This document shows positions 8,174 through 16,977 of a stretch of 64,000 nt of DNA, piece by piece. The DNA lies in contig NZ_JAPDOD010000016.1 of NCBI RefSeq assembly GCF_027587205.1, forward strand, positions 62,001 to 126,000. Reading direction: 5' to 3'. Within the stretch, counting starts at the first letter, position 1. Each line of letters begins with the position of its first letter. The position numbers were made by a program, and so were the translations under genes. This DNA is from Solirubrobacter ginsenosidimutans. Lineage in GTDB: Bacteria; Actinomycetota; Thermoleophilia; Solirubrobacterales; Solirubrobacteraceae. The notes below the pieces were generated by a model, which worked only from the letters and a program-made list of their open reading frames with translations, was not told the origin of the DNA and made no database searches.

Positions 8174-9976
8174 ATGGCCGACACCGCCCAACGTCCCACC
8201 TCCGCCGACGTCCGCTCGCTGGGCGAGCTGGGCCTCGCCGCTGCCGACCGCTATTCCGGAGACGCGATGCGCGCGCCCGGCCGGCCGTCCGTCACCTACG
8301 CCGACTTCGGCCGGGCGATCCGCGAGATCGCGGGCGGGTTGGCGTCCCTCGGCGTGGGCGTCGGCGACAAGGTCGGCATCCTCTGCGGGACCGTGCCGGA
8401 GTGGCCGATGGCCGACTTCGGCTCGTTCGCCGCCGGCGCGACCGTCGTGCCCGTCTACCACACGAACTCGCCCGAGGAGTGCGAGTACGTCCTCTCGCAC
8501 GCGAACGTCAAGGTGCTCCTGCTCGAGGACGCCAAGCAGGCGGCGAAGATCGCCAAGGTCCGGGGGAACCTGCCCGAGCTCGAGCACGTCGTCGTGCTGG
8601 TGGGTGAGGCCGAGGGCGCGATCACGCTCGCCGACCTGCGCGAGCGCGGCGCCGCCGACGGCGCGACGATCGCGCGCGAGCGCACCGCGGCCGTCGAGCC
8701 CGGCGATACGGCCACGATCGTCTACACCTCGGGCACGACCGGCCCGCCGAAGGGCTGCGTGCTCTCGCACGCGAACCTCCTCTACACGGCCAACGCGTAC
8801 ATCGACCGCCTCGAGATGCGCAAGTCGTCCCCGGTGATCTTCCAGTACCTGCCGCTCGCGCACGTGCTGGCGCGGATGGTCTCGTTCGTCGCCCTGGACA
8901 CCGGCGGCGTGCTGGCGTTCTCCAGCGGCGACACCAAGAAGCTCGCCGAGGAGATCAAGGAGTTCGGCCCGACCCACATCCCGACCGTCCCCCGCCTGCT
9001 GGAGAAGATCCACACCCGCGTGGTCGGCCAGGCCGCGGCCGCCGGCGGCGCGAAGGCCGAGATCTTCGCCCGCGCGCTGAAGACCGGCGAGAAGGTCGCC
9101 AAGGCCAAGCGCGAGGGCCGCAAGGTCAGCCCGATCGACCAGCTGCGCCACAAGGCCGGCGACAAGCTCGCGCTGAGCAAGGTCCGCGACGCGCTCGGCC
9201 CCGGCAACCCGGTCCTGATCACCGGCGCCGCGCCGATCGGCACCGAGGTCATCGAGTTCTTCTACGCCTGCGGCGTGCCGGTGCTCGAGGGCTACGGCAT
9301 GACCGAGACCTGCGCGGCAGCGACGCTGAACATCGTCAGCGAGGTGCGCGTCGGCAGCGTCGGCCGCCCGCTGCCCGGCACCGAGGTGTCGATCGCCGAC
9401 GACGGCGAGGTGCTGATGCGCGGCCCGCTCGTCTTCAAGGGCTATCACCGCAACCCCGAGGACACCGAGACGATCCTCGAGGGCGGCTGGCTGCACTCGG
9501 GCGACATCGGCGAGATCCACGACGGCTACCTGCACATCACGGGCCGCAAGAAGGACCTGATCATCACGTCCTCGGGCAAGAACGTCTCGCCCGAGATGCT
9601 CGAGAGCGCCCTGCGTGAGACGCGCTGGATCTCCCAGGCGATCGCGGCCGGCGACCGGCGCTCCTACCTCGTCTCGCTGGTCACGATCGACCCGGACGAG
9701 CTCCCGCGGCTCGCGGCCGCGGCGGGCGCCGACGCGTCGGACCCGGTCGCCTTCGCGGCGAACGAGCAGGTCCGCGAGATCGTCTGGAAGGACATCGACG
9801 CGGTCAATCAGAAGTTCGCCCGCATCGAGCAGATCAAGCGCTTCGCCATCCTCCCGCGGGACCTGTCGCAGGAGGAGGGCGAGCTCACGCCGACGCTGAA
9901 GGTCAAGCGCTCGGTCGTCTACAAGAAGTACGCGCCGGACATCGATGCCCTCTACGAGGGCGCCACCGGTGAGTAA
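8174..9976 (+). CDS. Long-chain acyl-CoA synthetase (AMP-forming, FadD15-like)
   Basis: This 600-residue member of the ANL superfamily activates a fatty acid to acyl-AMP and then to acyl-CoA. Visible motifs are the phosphate-binding loop TIVYTSGTTGPPKGC (about residues 180-194), the YGMTETCAAATL adenine/substrate motif, the hinge GWLHSGDIGEIHDGYLHITGRKKDLIITSSGKN, and the C-terminal segment LTPTLKVKR that carries the catalytic Lys. The start is taken at the ATG at 8174 (MADTAQRPT). The frame is open to a GTG at 8147, but that GTG is part of an AGGAGGTG stretch. No partner fatty-acid gene is adjacent. Confidence 0.9.
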   Translation: MADTAQRPTSADVRSLGELGLAAADRYSGDAMRAPGRPSVTYADFGRAIREIAGGLASLGVGVGDKVGILCGTVPEWPMADFGSFAAGATVVPVYHTNSPEECEYVLSHANVKVLLLEDAKQAAKIAKVRGNLPELEHVVVLVGEAEGAITLADLRERGAADGATIARERTAAVEPGDTATIVYTSGTTGPPKGCVLSHANLLYTANAYIDRLEMRKSSPVIFQYLPLAHVLARMVSFVALDTGGVLAFSSGDTKKLAEEIKEFGPTHIPTVPRLLEKIHTRVVGQAAAAGGAKAEIFARALKTGEKVAKAKREGRKVSPIDQLRHKAGDKLALSKVRDALGPGNPVLITGAAPIGTEVIEFFYACGVPVLEGYGMTETCAAATLNIVSEVRVGSVGRPLPGTEVSIADDGEVLMRGPLVFKGYHRNPEDTETILEGGWLHSGDIGEIHDGYLHITGRKKDLIITSSGKNVSPEMLESALRETRWISQAIAAGDRRSYLVSLVTIDPDELPRLAAAAGADASDPVAFAANEQVREIVWKDIDAVNQKFARIEQIKRFAILPRDLSQEEGELTPTLKVKRSVVYKKYAPDIDALYEGATGE

Positions 9977-11779
9977 CTAGACCTGGAAACGGCTCACGAG
10001 CGCGTTGAGCTCCTGGGCCGTGCTCGAGAGCGACTGAGCGGACGCGGCGATCTCCTGCGCGGAGGCGCTGGTCTGCTCGGTCGACGCCGAGACCTCCTCG
10101 ACGGACGCCGAGGACTGCTCCGCGACCAGCGCGACGGCGTTGATGTCGGTCTCGGCCTGGCCGGAGCCGGCGGCGATCTGGCCGACGGCGGTGACGATGT
10201 CGCCGACGCGGCTGGTCATCTGCTCGACGACCGAGCCGATGTGCTCGAACGCCTCGCGGGTCTGCTGGACGGTGGCGACGCCGTCCTCGGTGCGGCGCGT
10301 GCCCTCGGCGACGACGCCGACGACCTGCTGGGTCTCGTGCTGGATCTCGGCGACGAGGCGGGAGATCTCGCGCGTGGCGGTCGAGGACTCCTCGGCCAGC
10401 TTGCGCACTTCCTCGGCCACGACCGCGAAGCCCCTGCCCTGCTCACCGGCGCGCGCGGCTTCGATCGCGGCGTTGAGCGCCAGCAGGTTGGTCTGCTCGG
10501 CGAGCGCGGCGATCGTGGTCACGATGCCGCCGATCTGCTCCGAGCGCGAGGAGAGCTCGCGGATCGCGGCGTCGACCTGCGCGGAGGACTCGGCGACCTG
10601 GCGGATCGCCTCTGATGCGTTGACGGCCGCCGCGACGCCTTCCTCGGCGACGCTGCGGGCCTGAAGCGCCGCTTCGGCGGTCTCGCGGGCGGTCTCGGCG
10701 CTCGCGTCGGCGGCACGCGCGGACTCCTGGAACCCGGCACGCATCGACTCGACCATCCGCACCTGGCTCTCGGCGCCCTGGGCGACGTCGCCGATCGCGT
10801 GGGCGATCTCGCCGACGGCGCGACCGGACTCCTCGGAGGTCGCGGCCATCTGCTGCGAGGCGGCGGAGACGCTGCCGGCACCGCGGGACACTTCGCCCAT
10901 CACGTCGGCGAGCTCGGCCCGCATGTCGTTGTAGCTCTGCAGGCCGCCGTGGATCTTGGCCAGCATCGCGTTGAACGTCTCCGACAGGACGCCGATCTCG
11001 TCGGTGCCGTAGTGCTCGATCGGTTCGGTGGTCTGCGCGACCGTGACCCGGAGGTCGCCCTTGGCGACGGCGCCGAGGCCGTCGGCGAGCGAGGTCAGGT
11101 CGTGCTCGTCGAGGCTGCGGAAGCGGGTGATCAGCTGATCGACGCCGCGCTTGATGCCGCGGGCGATCAGGAACGCGATCACCGCGCCCGCCAGCAGGGC
11201 GAGGACGATGGCGATGAGCGTGATCGCCCGCGCGTCGTGGAAGTCGTGGGTGATCTGGTCGTCGAGCTTGAGGGACTCGGTCTCCTGCACCTTCGAGAGC
11301 GAGGCGAGGTCGCTGTCGACCTCGTTGTAGGCGGCCTGCGCGCCCTGGAAGTACGCGCGCTCGGCGCCGGCCTTGTCACCGCTCTTGGCGGCGGTGAGCA
11401 CGGCGTGGTAGCTCGTGCGGTACGCGTCCCAATGCGTGGCGAAGTCCGCCAGCGCGGCCTTGTCGGCCTCGACGAGGTTGGTCGCCTCGAACGCCTTGAT
11501 CTGGGCGTCGATCCCGCTCGCGGCCTTGTCGGCGGTGGCCGTGTAGGAGGCCTCATGGGCCGGATCGGCGACGGCGAGCAGGATCTGCCCGTCGATGTCG
11601 CCGGCCAGCGAGCGGGCCTGGCCCAGCTGGACCAGCGGGACGACGCGGTCGCCGTACATCGAGGCGCCGAGCGTGTGCACGGCACCGAGGTTCTTGATGG
11701 CGAGGAAACCGACTGCGGCGAGGAACAACAGCAGCAGGCCGGCCAGCGCGTACAGCTTGCCCTGCACGTTCAGACGCAT
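9977..11779 (-). CDS. Methyl-accepting chemotaxis protein 1
   Basis: This 600-residue transmembrane receptor has TM1 at about residues 10-30, an extracellular four-helix-bundle sensor domain (about 31-180), TM2 (ITLIAIVLALLAGAVIAFLI, about 187-206), a HAMP linker, and a long cytoplasmic coiled-coil signalling domain. The invariant hairpin tip reads EQTNLLALNAAIEAARAGEQ, where CheA and CheW bind. Its stop abuts the stop of the convergent acyl-CoA ligase. The gene upstream on the same strand is a close paralogue. No CheA, CheW or flagellar gene is in the window, so the pathway partners are elsewhere. The ligand is unknown. Confidence 0.93.
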   Translation of the reverse strand: MRLNVQGKLYALAGLLLLFLAAVGFLAIKNLGAVHTLGASMYGDRVVPLVQLGQARSLAGDIDGQILLAVADPAHEASYTATADKAASGIDAQIKAFEATNLVEADKAALADFATHWDAYRTSYHAVLTAAKSGDKAGAERAYFQGAQAAYNEVDSDLASLSKVQETESLKLDDQITHDFHDARAITLIAIVLALLAGAVIAFLIARGIKRGVDQLITRFRSLDEHDLTSLADGLGAVAKGDLRVTVAQTTEPIEHYGTDEIGVLSETFNAMLAKIHGGLQSYNDMRAELADVMGEVSRGAGSVSAASQQMAATSEESGRAVGEIAHAIGDVAQGAESQVRMVESMRAGFQESARAADASAETARETAEAALQARSVAEEGVAAAVNASEAIRQVAESSAQVDAAIRELSSRSEQIGGIVTTIAALAEQTNLLALNAAIEAARAGEQGRGFAVVAEEVRKLAEESSTATREISRLVAEIQHETQQVVGVVAEGTRRTEDGVATVQQTREAFEHIGSVVEQMTSRVGDIVTAVGQIAAGSGQAETDINAVALVAEQSSASVEEVSASTEQTSASAQEIAASAQSLSSTAQELNALVSRFQV

Positions 11780-11863
11780 ATGGAAGAGCTCCGAGGGGAT
11801 CGTTGGTGCGAACGAAGGATTCGTTCTTGTGTCCGTTGTCGGTCGATCGGTGGACGAACTTAA

Positions 11864-11889
11864 AACGGGCTTGAAGCCCCAAGCCCGTT
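11864..11889 (-). terminator. Intrinsic terminator after chemoreceptor 2
   Basis: A perfect 10-bp stem (AACGGGCTTG / CAAGCCCGTT) with a 6-nt loop is followed, in the minus-strand direction, by a short T-run (TTTTAAG). It lies 7 bp past the stop of chemoreceptor 2 and before chemoreceptor 1, so the tandem receptors are probably separate transcription units. Confidence 0.8.
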
Positions 11890-11896
11890 ATCGCGA

Positions 11897-13705
11897 TCAG
11901 ACGGCCAGCGTGAAGCGACGCACCAGCGCGTCCAGCTCCTGCGCGGTGCCCGACAGCGATTGCGCCGACGCGGCGATCTCCTCGGCCGACGCGCTGGTCT
12001 CCTGGGTCGAGGCGGACACCTGCTCGGCCGAGGCGGAGGACTGCTCGGCGACGAGCGCGACCTCGTTGATGTCCGATTCGGCCTGCGCGGCGCCGGCGGC
12101 GATCTGGCCGACGGCGGTGACGATGTCGCCCACGCGGCCGGACATCTGCTCGACGACCGAGCCGATGTGCTCGAACGCCTCCCGGGCCTGGTCGACCGTC
12201 GCGACACCGTCCTCGGTGCGGCGCGTGCCCTCGGCGACGACGCCGACGACCTGCTGGGTCTCGTGCTGGATCTCGGCGACGAGGCGGGAGATCTCGCGCG
12301 CGGCGGTCGAGGACTCCTCGGCCAGCTTGCGCACCTCCTCGGCCACGACCGCGAAGCCCTTGCCCTGCTCGCCCGCCCGTGCGGCCTCGATCGCCGCGTT
12401 GAGCGCCAGCAGGTTCGTCTGCTCGGCGAGCCCGGCGATCGTCGTCACGATGCCCCCGATCGCTTCGGAGCGAGCCGAGAGGTCGCGGATGGCGGCGTCG
12501 ACCTGTGCGGAGGAGTCCGCGACCTGGCGGATCGCGTCGGTCGCGTTGGAGGCCGCCTCGACGCCCTCGCGGGCGACCTTGCGCGCCTGGATCGCGGCTT
12601 CGGCGGTCTCGCGAGCGATGCCGGCGCTCGCGTCGGCGGCGCGGGCCGCTTCCTGGACGGCGGCGCGGGTGGACTCGACCATGCGCACCTGGCGCTCGGC
12701 GCCCTGCGCGACATCACCCACCGCGTGCGCGATCTCGCCCACCGCGCGGCCGGACTCGTCCGACGTCGCGGCCATCTGCTCCGACGCCGCGGACACGCTG
12801 CCGGCGTTGCGGGCGACCTCCCCGATGACCGTCGCGAGCTCGGCGCGCATGTCGTTGTAGCTCTGCAGCCCGCCGTGGATCTTGGCCAGCATCGCGTTGA
12901 AGGTCTCCGACAGGACGCCGATCTCGTCGGTGCCGTAGGGCTCGATCGGTTCGGTGTGCCGCACGACCGTGACCGTGAGATCGCCCGTGGCGACGGCGCC
13001 GAGCCCGCCGGTCAGCGACGTCAGGTCATGCGCGTCGAGGCTGCGGAAGCGGGTGATCAGCTGGTTGACGCCGCGCTTGATGCCGGTGGCGATGAAGAAG
13101 GCGAGCGCCGCACCGGAGACCAGGGCGAGCACGAGCACGACGAGCGTGATCGTCCGGGCGGAGCTGAACGTGTCGCGGATGGTGCCGTTGAGCGCCTTGG
13201 ACTCGTCGCGCTGGATCTGCGAGAGCTTGGCCAGGTCGCTGTCGACGGCGGCGTACGTGTTGGCGGCGGCGCTGAAGTAGGCGCGCTTGGCCGCGCCGGT
13301 GTCACCGCGTTCGGCGGCTTCGAGCACAGCGGCGTGGTCGGTCCGGTACGCGTCCCAGCTCGTGTGGAAGTCGGCGAGCCCGGCCTTCTCGGCGTCGACG
13401 AGCATCGTCGCCTCGTAAGCCTCGATCTGCTGGTCGATGCCGGCCGCGTCCTTGGCCGCCGCGGCGGCGAACGTCGCGCTCTTCGTGGGGTCTGAGATGT
13501 TGCGCTGGATCTGGCTGTCGATGTCGCCGAGCAGCGCCCGGGCCTCCCCCAGCTGGACGAGCGGCACGACGCGATCGCCGTACATCGATCCTCCGAGGGT
13601 GTTGACCGAGCCGAGGTTGCGGATCGCGAGCGCGCCGGTCACGAGCAGGAACAGCAACAGCACACCGGCCAGGGCGTAGAGCTTGCCCTGCACATTCAGA
13701 CGCAC
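11897..13705 (-). CDS. Methyl-accepting chemotaxis protein 2
   Basis: This 602-residue paralogue of the downstream receptor has the same layout: TM1, four-helix-bundle sensor, TM2, HAMP, and MA signalling domain with the EQTNLLALNAAIEAARAGEQ tip. The GTG at 13705 (VRLNVQGKLYALAG) is chosen because it aligns with MRLNVQGKLYALAG of the paralogue and follows AAGGAG at 9 bp; the frame extends 34 residues further upstream without support. The sensor domains of the two receptors differ much more than the cytoplasmic parts, consistent with duplication and change of ligand. An intrinsic terminator follows. Confidence 0.92.
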   Translation of the reverse strand: MRLNVQGKLYALAGVLLLFLLVTGALAIRNLGSVNTLGGSMYGDRVVPLVQLGEARALLGDIDSQIQRNISDPTKSATFAAAAAKDAAGIDQQIEAYEATMLVDAEKAGLADFHTSWDAYRTDHAAVLEAAERGDTGAAKRAYFSAAANTYAAVDSDLAKLSQIQRDESKALNGTIRDTFSSARTITLVVLVLALVSGAALAFFIATGIKRGVNQLITRFRSLDAHDLTSLTGGLGAVATGDLTVTVVRHTEPIEPYGTDEIGVLSETFNAMLAKIHGGLQSYNDMRAELATVIGEVARNAGSVSAASEQMAATSDESGRAVGEIAHAVGDVAQGAERQVRMVESTRAAVQEAARAADASAGIARETAEAAIQARKVAREGVEAASNATDAIRQVADSSAQVDAAIRDLSARSEAIGGIVTTIAGLAEQTNLLALNAAIEAARAGEQGKGFAVVAEEVRKLAEESSTAAREISRLVAEIQHETQQVVGVVAEGTRRTEDGVATVDQAREAFEHIGSVVEQMSGRVGDIVTAVGQIAAGAAQAESDINEVALVAEQSSASAEQVSASTQETSASAEEIAASAQSLSGTAQELDALVRRFTLAV

Positions 13706-13857
13706 GAGATGGAGCTCCTTCAGGGTCGAGTGGATCGGTCCTCCCACCGTCTGTCGGCTGGGGAGCGACGACCCTGAATGGCGTGGCGTCAGCGTGCCAG
13801 CGCGCACATTACCGGCGCATTACCGAGACGTTGCCGGCCTGGCCGAGGATGCACGCC

Positions 13858-15105
13858 ATGCAGTCGACCGGACAACAGCGAGGCCTCACCGGCGTGTGGC
13901 GCGTGGAGCGCAAGGCGCGGTGGTTCTTCGCCGCCCACCTGCAGGGCGCGCTCGGCACCGGCGCCGGCTACGTCGCGCTGCTGCTGCTGGCCTACGAGCA
14001 GCTGGGCTCGGCGTGGGGCGCGACCGCGGTGCTGATCGCGGACCTCGCCCCGGCGATGCTGCTCGGACCGGTCCTCGGCGGGCTGATCGACCGGACCGGC
14101 CGGCTGCGCTGCGCGATCGCCGCCGAGCTGATCGGCGCCCTCGCCTTCGCCGGCCTCGTCTTCGCCCACGGAACCGTCCCGCTGATCGCGCTGGCGCTGG
14201 CGGCCGGGCTGGGAAGCGCGCTGCTGCGCCCCGCGACCTGCGCGCTGCTGCCCGCGGTCGTCACGCCCGCGTCCCTGAACGCCGCCAACGGCCTGTTCGG
14301 CGCAGTCCGCGAGATGGGACAGCTGATCGGCCCCGCCGTCGCGGCCGGGGTGCTGCTCTTCGCCGAGCCGGAGCTCGTGCTCGCGCTCAACGCCGTCACG
14401 TTCGCCGCGTCGGCGGTGCTGATGACCCGCCTGCGTGGACATCTCCACGCCCACACCGAGCCGCAGGAGACCGACGAGGCAGTGCCCGCCAATCTGCTCG
14501 GCGTCCTCCAGGACCCGTTCGTCCGGTCGCTCGTGCTGACGTCCGGCGCGGTGATGCTCGTCGCCGGCGCCACCAACGTCGCCGAGCTCGTGCTCGCCTC
14601 CGACCAGCTCGGCGGCGGCCGCTCCGGCTTCGCGCTGCTGGTCGCCGCCTTCGGCTGCGGCATGCTGACGGGGTCGCTGCTCGGCCCGAGCGACGACGGC
14701 GCGCTGCGCCAGCGCTACCTGCTGGCGATCGCGCTGCTCGGCGCCGGCCTGATCGCCACCGCCGCCTCGCCGATCCTGCCGCTGGCGATGCTCGGCTTCT
14801 CCGTCGCGGGGATCGGCAACGGCCTCTTCCTGGTCACGGTCCGCGTGCTGATGCAGAAGCTGATCCCGGAGGCCGCCCACGGCCGTGCCTTCGGCCTGCT
14901 GGACGCGATCGACTCCTGGGGCTTCGGCGCGGCCATCGTGGCCGGCGGCGCCCTCGCCGCGAGCCTCGGCGGCCGAGCGACCTTCGCGATCGCCGGCGCG
15001 CTCGCCCTCTTGGTCTTCTTCATCGCCTATCGCACGACATCACGGAGGGAGGTGCACTATGGGCCGCAAGTGGTAAGCACTCGTCCGACGAACCATTTCG
15101 CGTGA
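13858..15105 (+). CDS. MFS transporter (DHA-like efflux type)
   Basis: This protein of about 415 residues has roughly twelve hydrophobic segments. The MFS loop 2-3 signature is degenerate (GPVLGGLIDRTGRLRC) and the layout resembles the DHA3 or enterobactin-exporter type (long central loop near LRGHLHAHTEPQETDEAVP). The ATG at 13858 (MQSTGQQRG) sits 9 bp after GAGG; an ATG at 13849 is the alternative. The last 16 codons overlap a tiny five-codon ORF with a strong ribosome site. The export substrate is unknown. Confidence 0.85.
   Translation: MQSTGQQRGLTGVWRVERKARWFFAAHLQGALGTGAGYVALLLLAYEQLGSAWGATAVLIADLAPAMLLGPVLGGLIDRTGRLRCAIAAELIGALAFAGLVFAHGTVPLIALALAAGLGSALLRPATCALLPAVVTPASLNAANGLFGAVREMGQLIGPAVAAGVLLFAEPELVLALNAVTFAASAVLMTRLRGHLHAHTEPQETDEAVPANLLGVLQDPFVRSLVLTSGAVMLVAGATNVAELVLASDQLGGGRSGFALLVAAFGCGMLTGSLLGPSDDGALRQRYLLAIALLGAGLIATAASPILPLAMLGFSVAGIGNGLFLVTVRVLMQKLIPEAAHGRAFGLLDAIDSWGFGAAIVAGGALAASLGGRATFAIAGALALLVFFIAYRTTSRREVHYGPQVVSTRPTNHFA
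15059..15076 (+). other. Five-codon ORF with a strong Shine-Dalgarno
   Basis: ATG-GGC-CGC-AAG-TGG-TAA (MGRKW) lies 4-6 bp behind GGAGGGAGGTG, the best ribosome-binding sequence in this neighbourhood, and inside the last codons of the MFS gene in another frame. It may be a leader peptide or a chance occurrence; two hairpins follow directly. Confidence 0.3.
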
Positions 15106-15140
15106 AATCGCCGCCGGGAATGTCCCGGCGGCCGCGAAAT
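15095..15140. terminator. Hairpin after the MFS gene
   Basis: A perfect 10-bp stem GCCGCCGGGA / TCCCGGCGGC with a 3-nt loop is enclosed by an outer ATTTCGCG / CGCGAAAT pairing. It starts within the last codons of the MFS gene. It is probably the MFS terminator, though no T-run follows. Confidence 0.55.
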
Positions 15141-15143
15141 CCT

Positions 15144-15169
15144 CTCGAGCGCTTTAGAAAACGCTCGAG
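15144..15169. terminator. Second hairpin before the EAL gene
   Basis: An 8-bp perfect stem CTCGAGCG / CGCTCGAG with a 10-nt loop lies 18 bp upstream of the EAL-protein start. It may act with the preceding hairpin as a double terminator, or be part of the EAL gene leader. Confidence 0.4.
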
Positions 15170-15186
15170 CAGCCGAGTTCTGGGGG

Positions 15187-16977
15187 GTGCGCGTCAACGT
15201 GCCACTCCCTCTCGCTCTCGGTGCCTCGGCCGTGGCGGCCTACTGGGTCGCCCTCGTCGCCGGCGTGAGCACGCCCTTTCTCACCCGCTGGGGTCTGATC
15301 GTGCTGCTGACCGCCCCGGGCGTCCTCGTCCTCTATCGGGCGGCCGCGCACCGCGAGCGGCGCTTCGCCTGGACCGTTCTGGGCACAGGCCTGATCTCCT
15401 CCGGGATCGGTTGGATCCTGCAACCGCAGGCGACCGTGGCGCCGGTGCCCGGCCTCGCCGACGGCTTCTGGCTCGCCGCGTACCCCTGCTACCTGGCGAC
15501 CTTCGCCGCGCTGGCTCGGCCCTGGCTGCGCCGCGCGCCGCGCAAGCTCGCCCTCGACGGCGCCGCGATCATGCTGGCCACCGCGGGGGTCGCGATCGCG
15601 CTCGTCCTGCCCAACGCGGCCGCCAACCCGGGCCGTTTGACCGGCATCGAGCAGCTCGTCAACTTCGCCTACCCGGCCGCCGATTGCGTCCTGCTGACCG
15701 TCGCGCTGATCGGCGCCGCCGTCGCCGGCTGGCGTGCCGGCCCCGCCTGGAGCCTGCTCGCGGTCGGCATCGTCGCGCTCGTGACCGGCGACATCCTCTG
15801 GGCCCTCCACGCCGCGGACGGCACGTGGAACCCGATCATGAGCTCCAACGCGATCTACCCGATCTGGGCGTGGCTCGCGGCCGCTGCCGTCTACGCCGGC
15901 CGTGAGATCCGCTGGGTGACGCCCGGCGCCGTGCGCACCCATGCCGCGGCGCTGGTCGCCGCGATCGCCGCGCTCGTCCTGCTGGTCGCCAACGAATGGG
16001 TCGAGGTGCCGGCGCTGTCGACCGTGCTGGCCGGGTTCGCCCTGCTGGCGGCGATCCACCGGACCGGGCTCGCCCTGGCCGACGGCGTCCGCCAGTCCCT
16101 CGCGGCCGCGCGCGAGCGCGAGATCGTCGACCAGGTGCGCCACGCGCTGGCGCACGGTGAGCTCGACCTGCACTACCAGCCGCTGGTCGACGCCCGCACC
16201 GGCACCGTCAAGGGCGCCGAGGCGCTGCTGCGCTGGAGCCGCGACGGCGTCAACATCGCGCCGGACCAGTTCCTGCCCGCCGTCGAGCGCTCGGAGCTGA
16301 TGGCGCCCCTGACGGACTACGTCCTCGACCGCGCGCTCGCCCAGGCGGCGACCTGGGGCGGCCTCGGCGTGTCGGTCAACCTCGCCACCGCGAACCTCTC
16401 CGAGCCCGATCTCCCCGCTCGCGTGATCGCGGCGCTGCGCCGCAACGGCGTCCCGCCGAGCAAGCTCACGCTCGAGATCACCGAGACCGCCGCGGTCGAG
16501 GACAGCGTCATGGCCGATCAGGTGCTCGCCGCGCTGGACTCGGCCGGTGTGGGCCTCTCGGTCGACGACTTCGGCACCGGGCACTCCTCGATCGTGCGCC
16601 TCGCGCGGTTCCCGATCCGCGAGGTGAAGATCGACCGTTCGTTCGTGCGCGAGATGCACACGTCGCAGCGGCCGATCGTGGCCACGACGATCGCGCTGGC
16701 TCACGCCCTCGGCCTGCGCGTCGTCGCGGAGGGGATCGAGGACGCGGGCACGCTGCTCGCCCTGCGCGAGCTCGGATGCGACCTCGCGCAGGGCTACCAC
16801 ATCTCGCGGCCGCTGACCGCGGCCGGCTTCGCGGCCTGGCTAGCGGCTGACGATCGCCGTGCTGGAGACCTTGGCCTTGTCGATCTTGACCGTCACCGCG
16901 AAGGTCTTGGCCTTATCGTAGACGTGCCGGCCGCGAACCTCGAAGCCCGCACCGGCGCGCCGCACCCAGCCGGCTGA
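15187..16977 (+). CDS. Membrane-bound EAL-domain cyclic-di-GMP phosphodiesterase
   Basis: This protein of about 596 residues has an N-terminal half with eight or nine hydrophobic helices (about 1-285) that probably sense something in or outside the membrane, and a C-terminal EAL domain (about 310-555). Catalytic motifs look intact: EALLRW with Glu345, the Asn in SVNLATANL, the Glu in LEITET, DDFGTGHSS, the Lys in VKIDRSF, Glu in VAEGIED and QGYHISRP. No GGDEF domain is present, so the likely activity is hydrolysis of c-di-GMP. The start codon is uncertain (GTG at 15187, or GTG at 15199). About 45 residues beyond the EAL domain overlap the convergent propeller gene by 138 bp. Confidence 0.87.
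   Translation: MRVNVPLPLALGASAVAAYWVALVAGVSTPFLTRWGLIVLLTAPGVLVLYRAAAHRERRFAWTVLGTGLISSGIGWILQPQATVAPVPGLADGFWLAAYPCYLATFAALARPWLRRAPRKLALDGAAIMLATAGVAIALVLPNAAANPGRLTGIEQLVNFAYPAADCVLLTVALIGAAVAGWRAGPAWSLLAVGIVALVTGDILWALHAADGTWNPIMSSNAIYPIWAWLAAAAVYAGREIRWVTPGAVRTHAAALVAAIAALVLLVANEWVEVPALSTVLAGFALLAAIHRTGLALADGVRQSLAAAREREIVDQVRHALAHGELDLHYQPLVDARTGTVKGAEALLRWSRDGVNIAPDQFLPAVERSELMAPLTDYVLDRALAQAATWGGLGVSVNLATANLSEPDLPARVIAALRRNGVPPSKLTLEITETAAVEDSVMADQVLAALDSAGVGLSVDDFGTGHSSIVRLARFPIREVKIDRSFVREMHTSQRPIVATTIALAHALGLRVVAEGIEDAGTLLALRELGCDLAQGYHISRPLTAAGFAAWLAADDRRAGDLGLVDLDRHREGLGLIVDVPAANLEARTGAPHPAG

Noticed and set aside
4996..8199. A 1067-residue open frame on the minus strand opposite the M64 peptidase
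   Set aside because: It is rich in Arg, Gly and Val with no domain, lies exactly antisense to a well-supported gene, and is what very GC-rich codon usage produces on the opposite strand.
15059..15076. MGRKW as the start of a YebC/PmpR gene
   Set aside because: The frame stops after five codons and no continuation is found in the other frames downstream.
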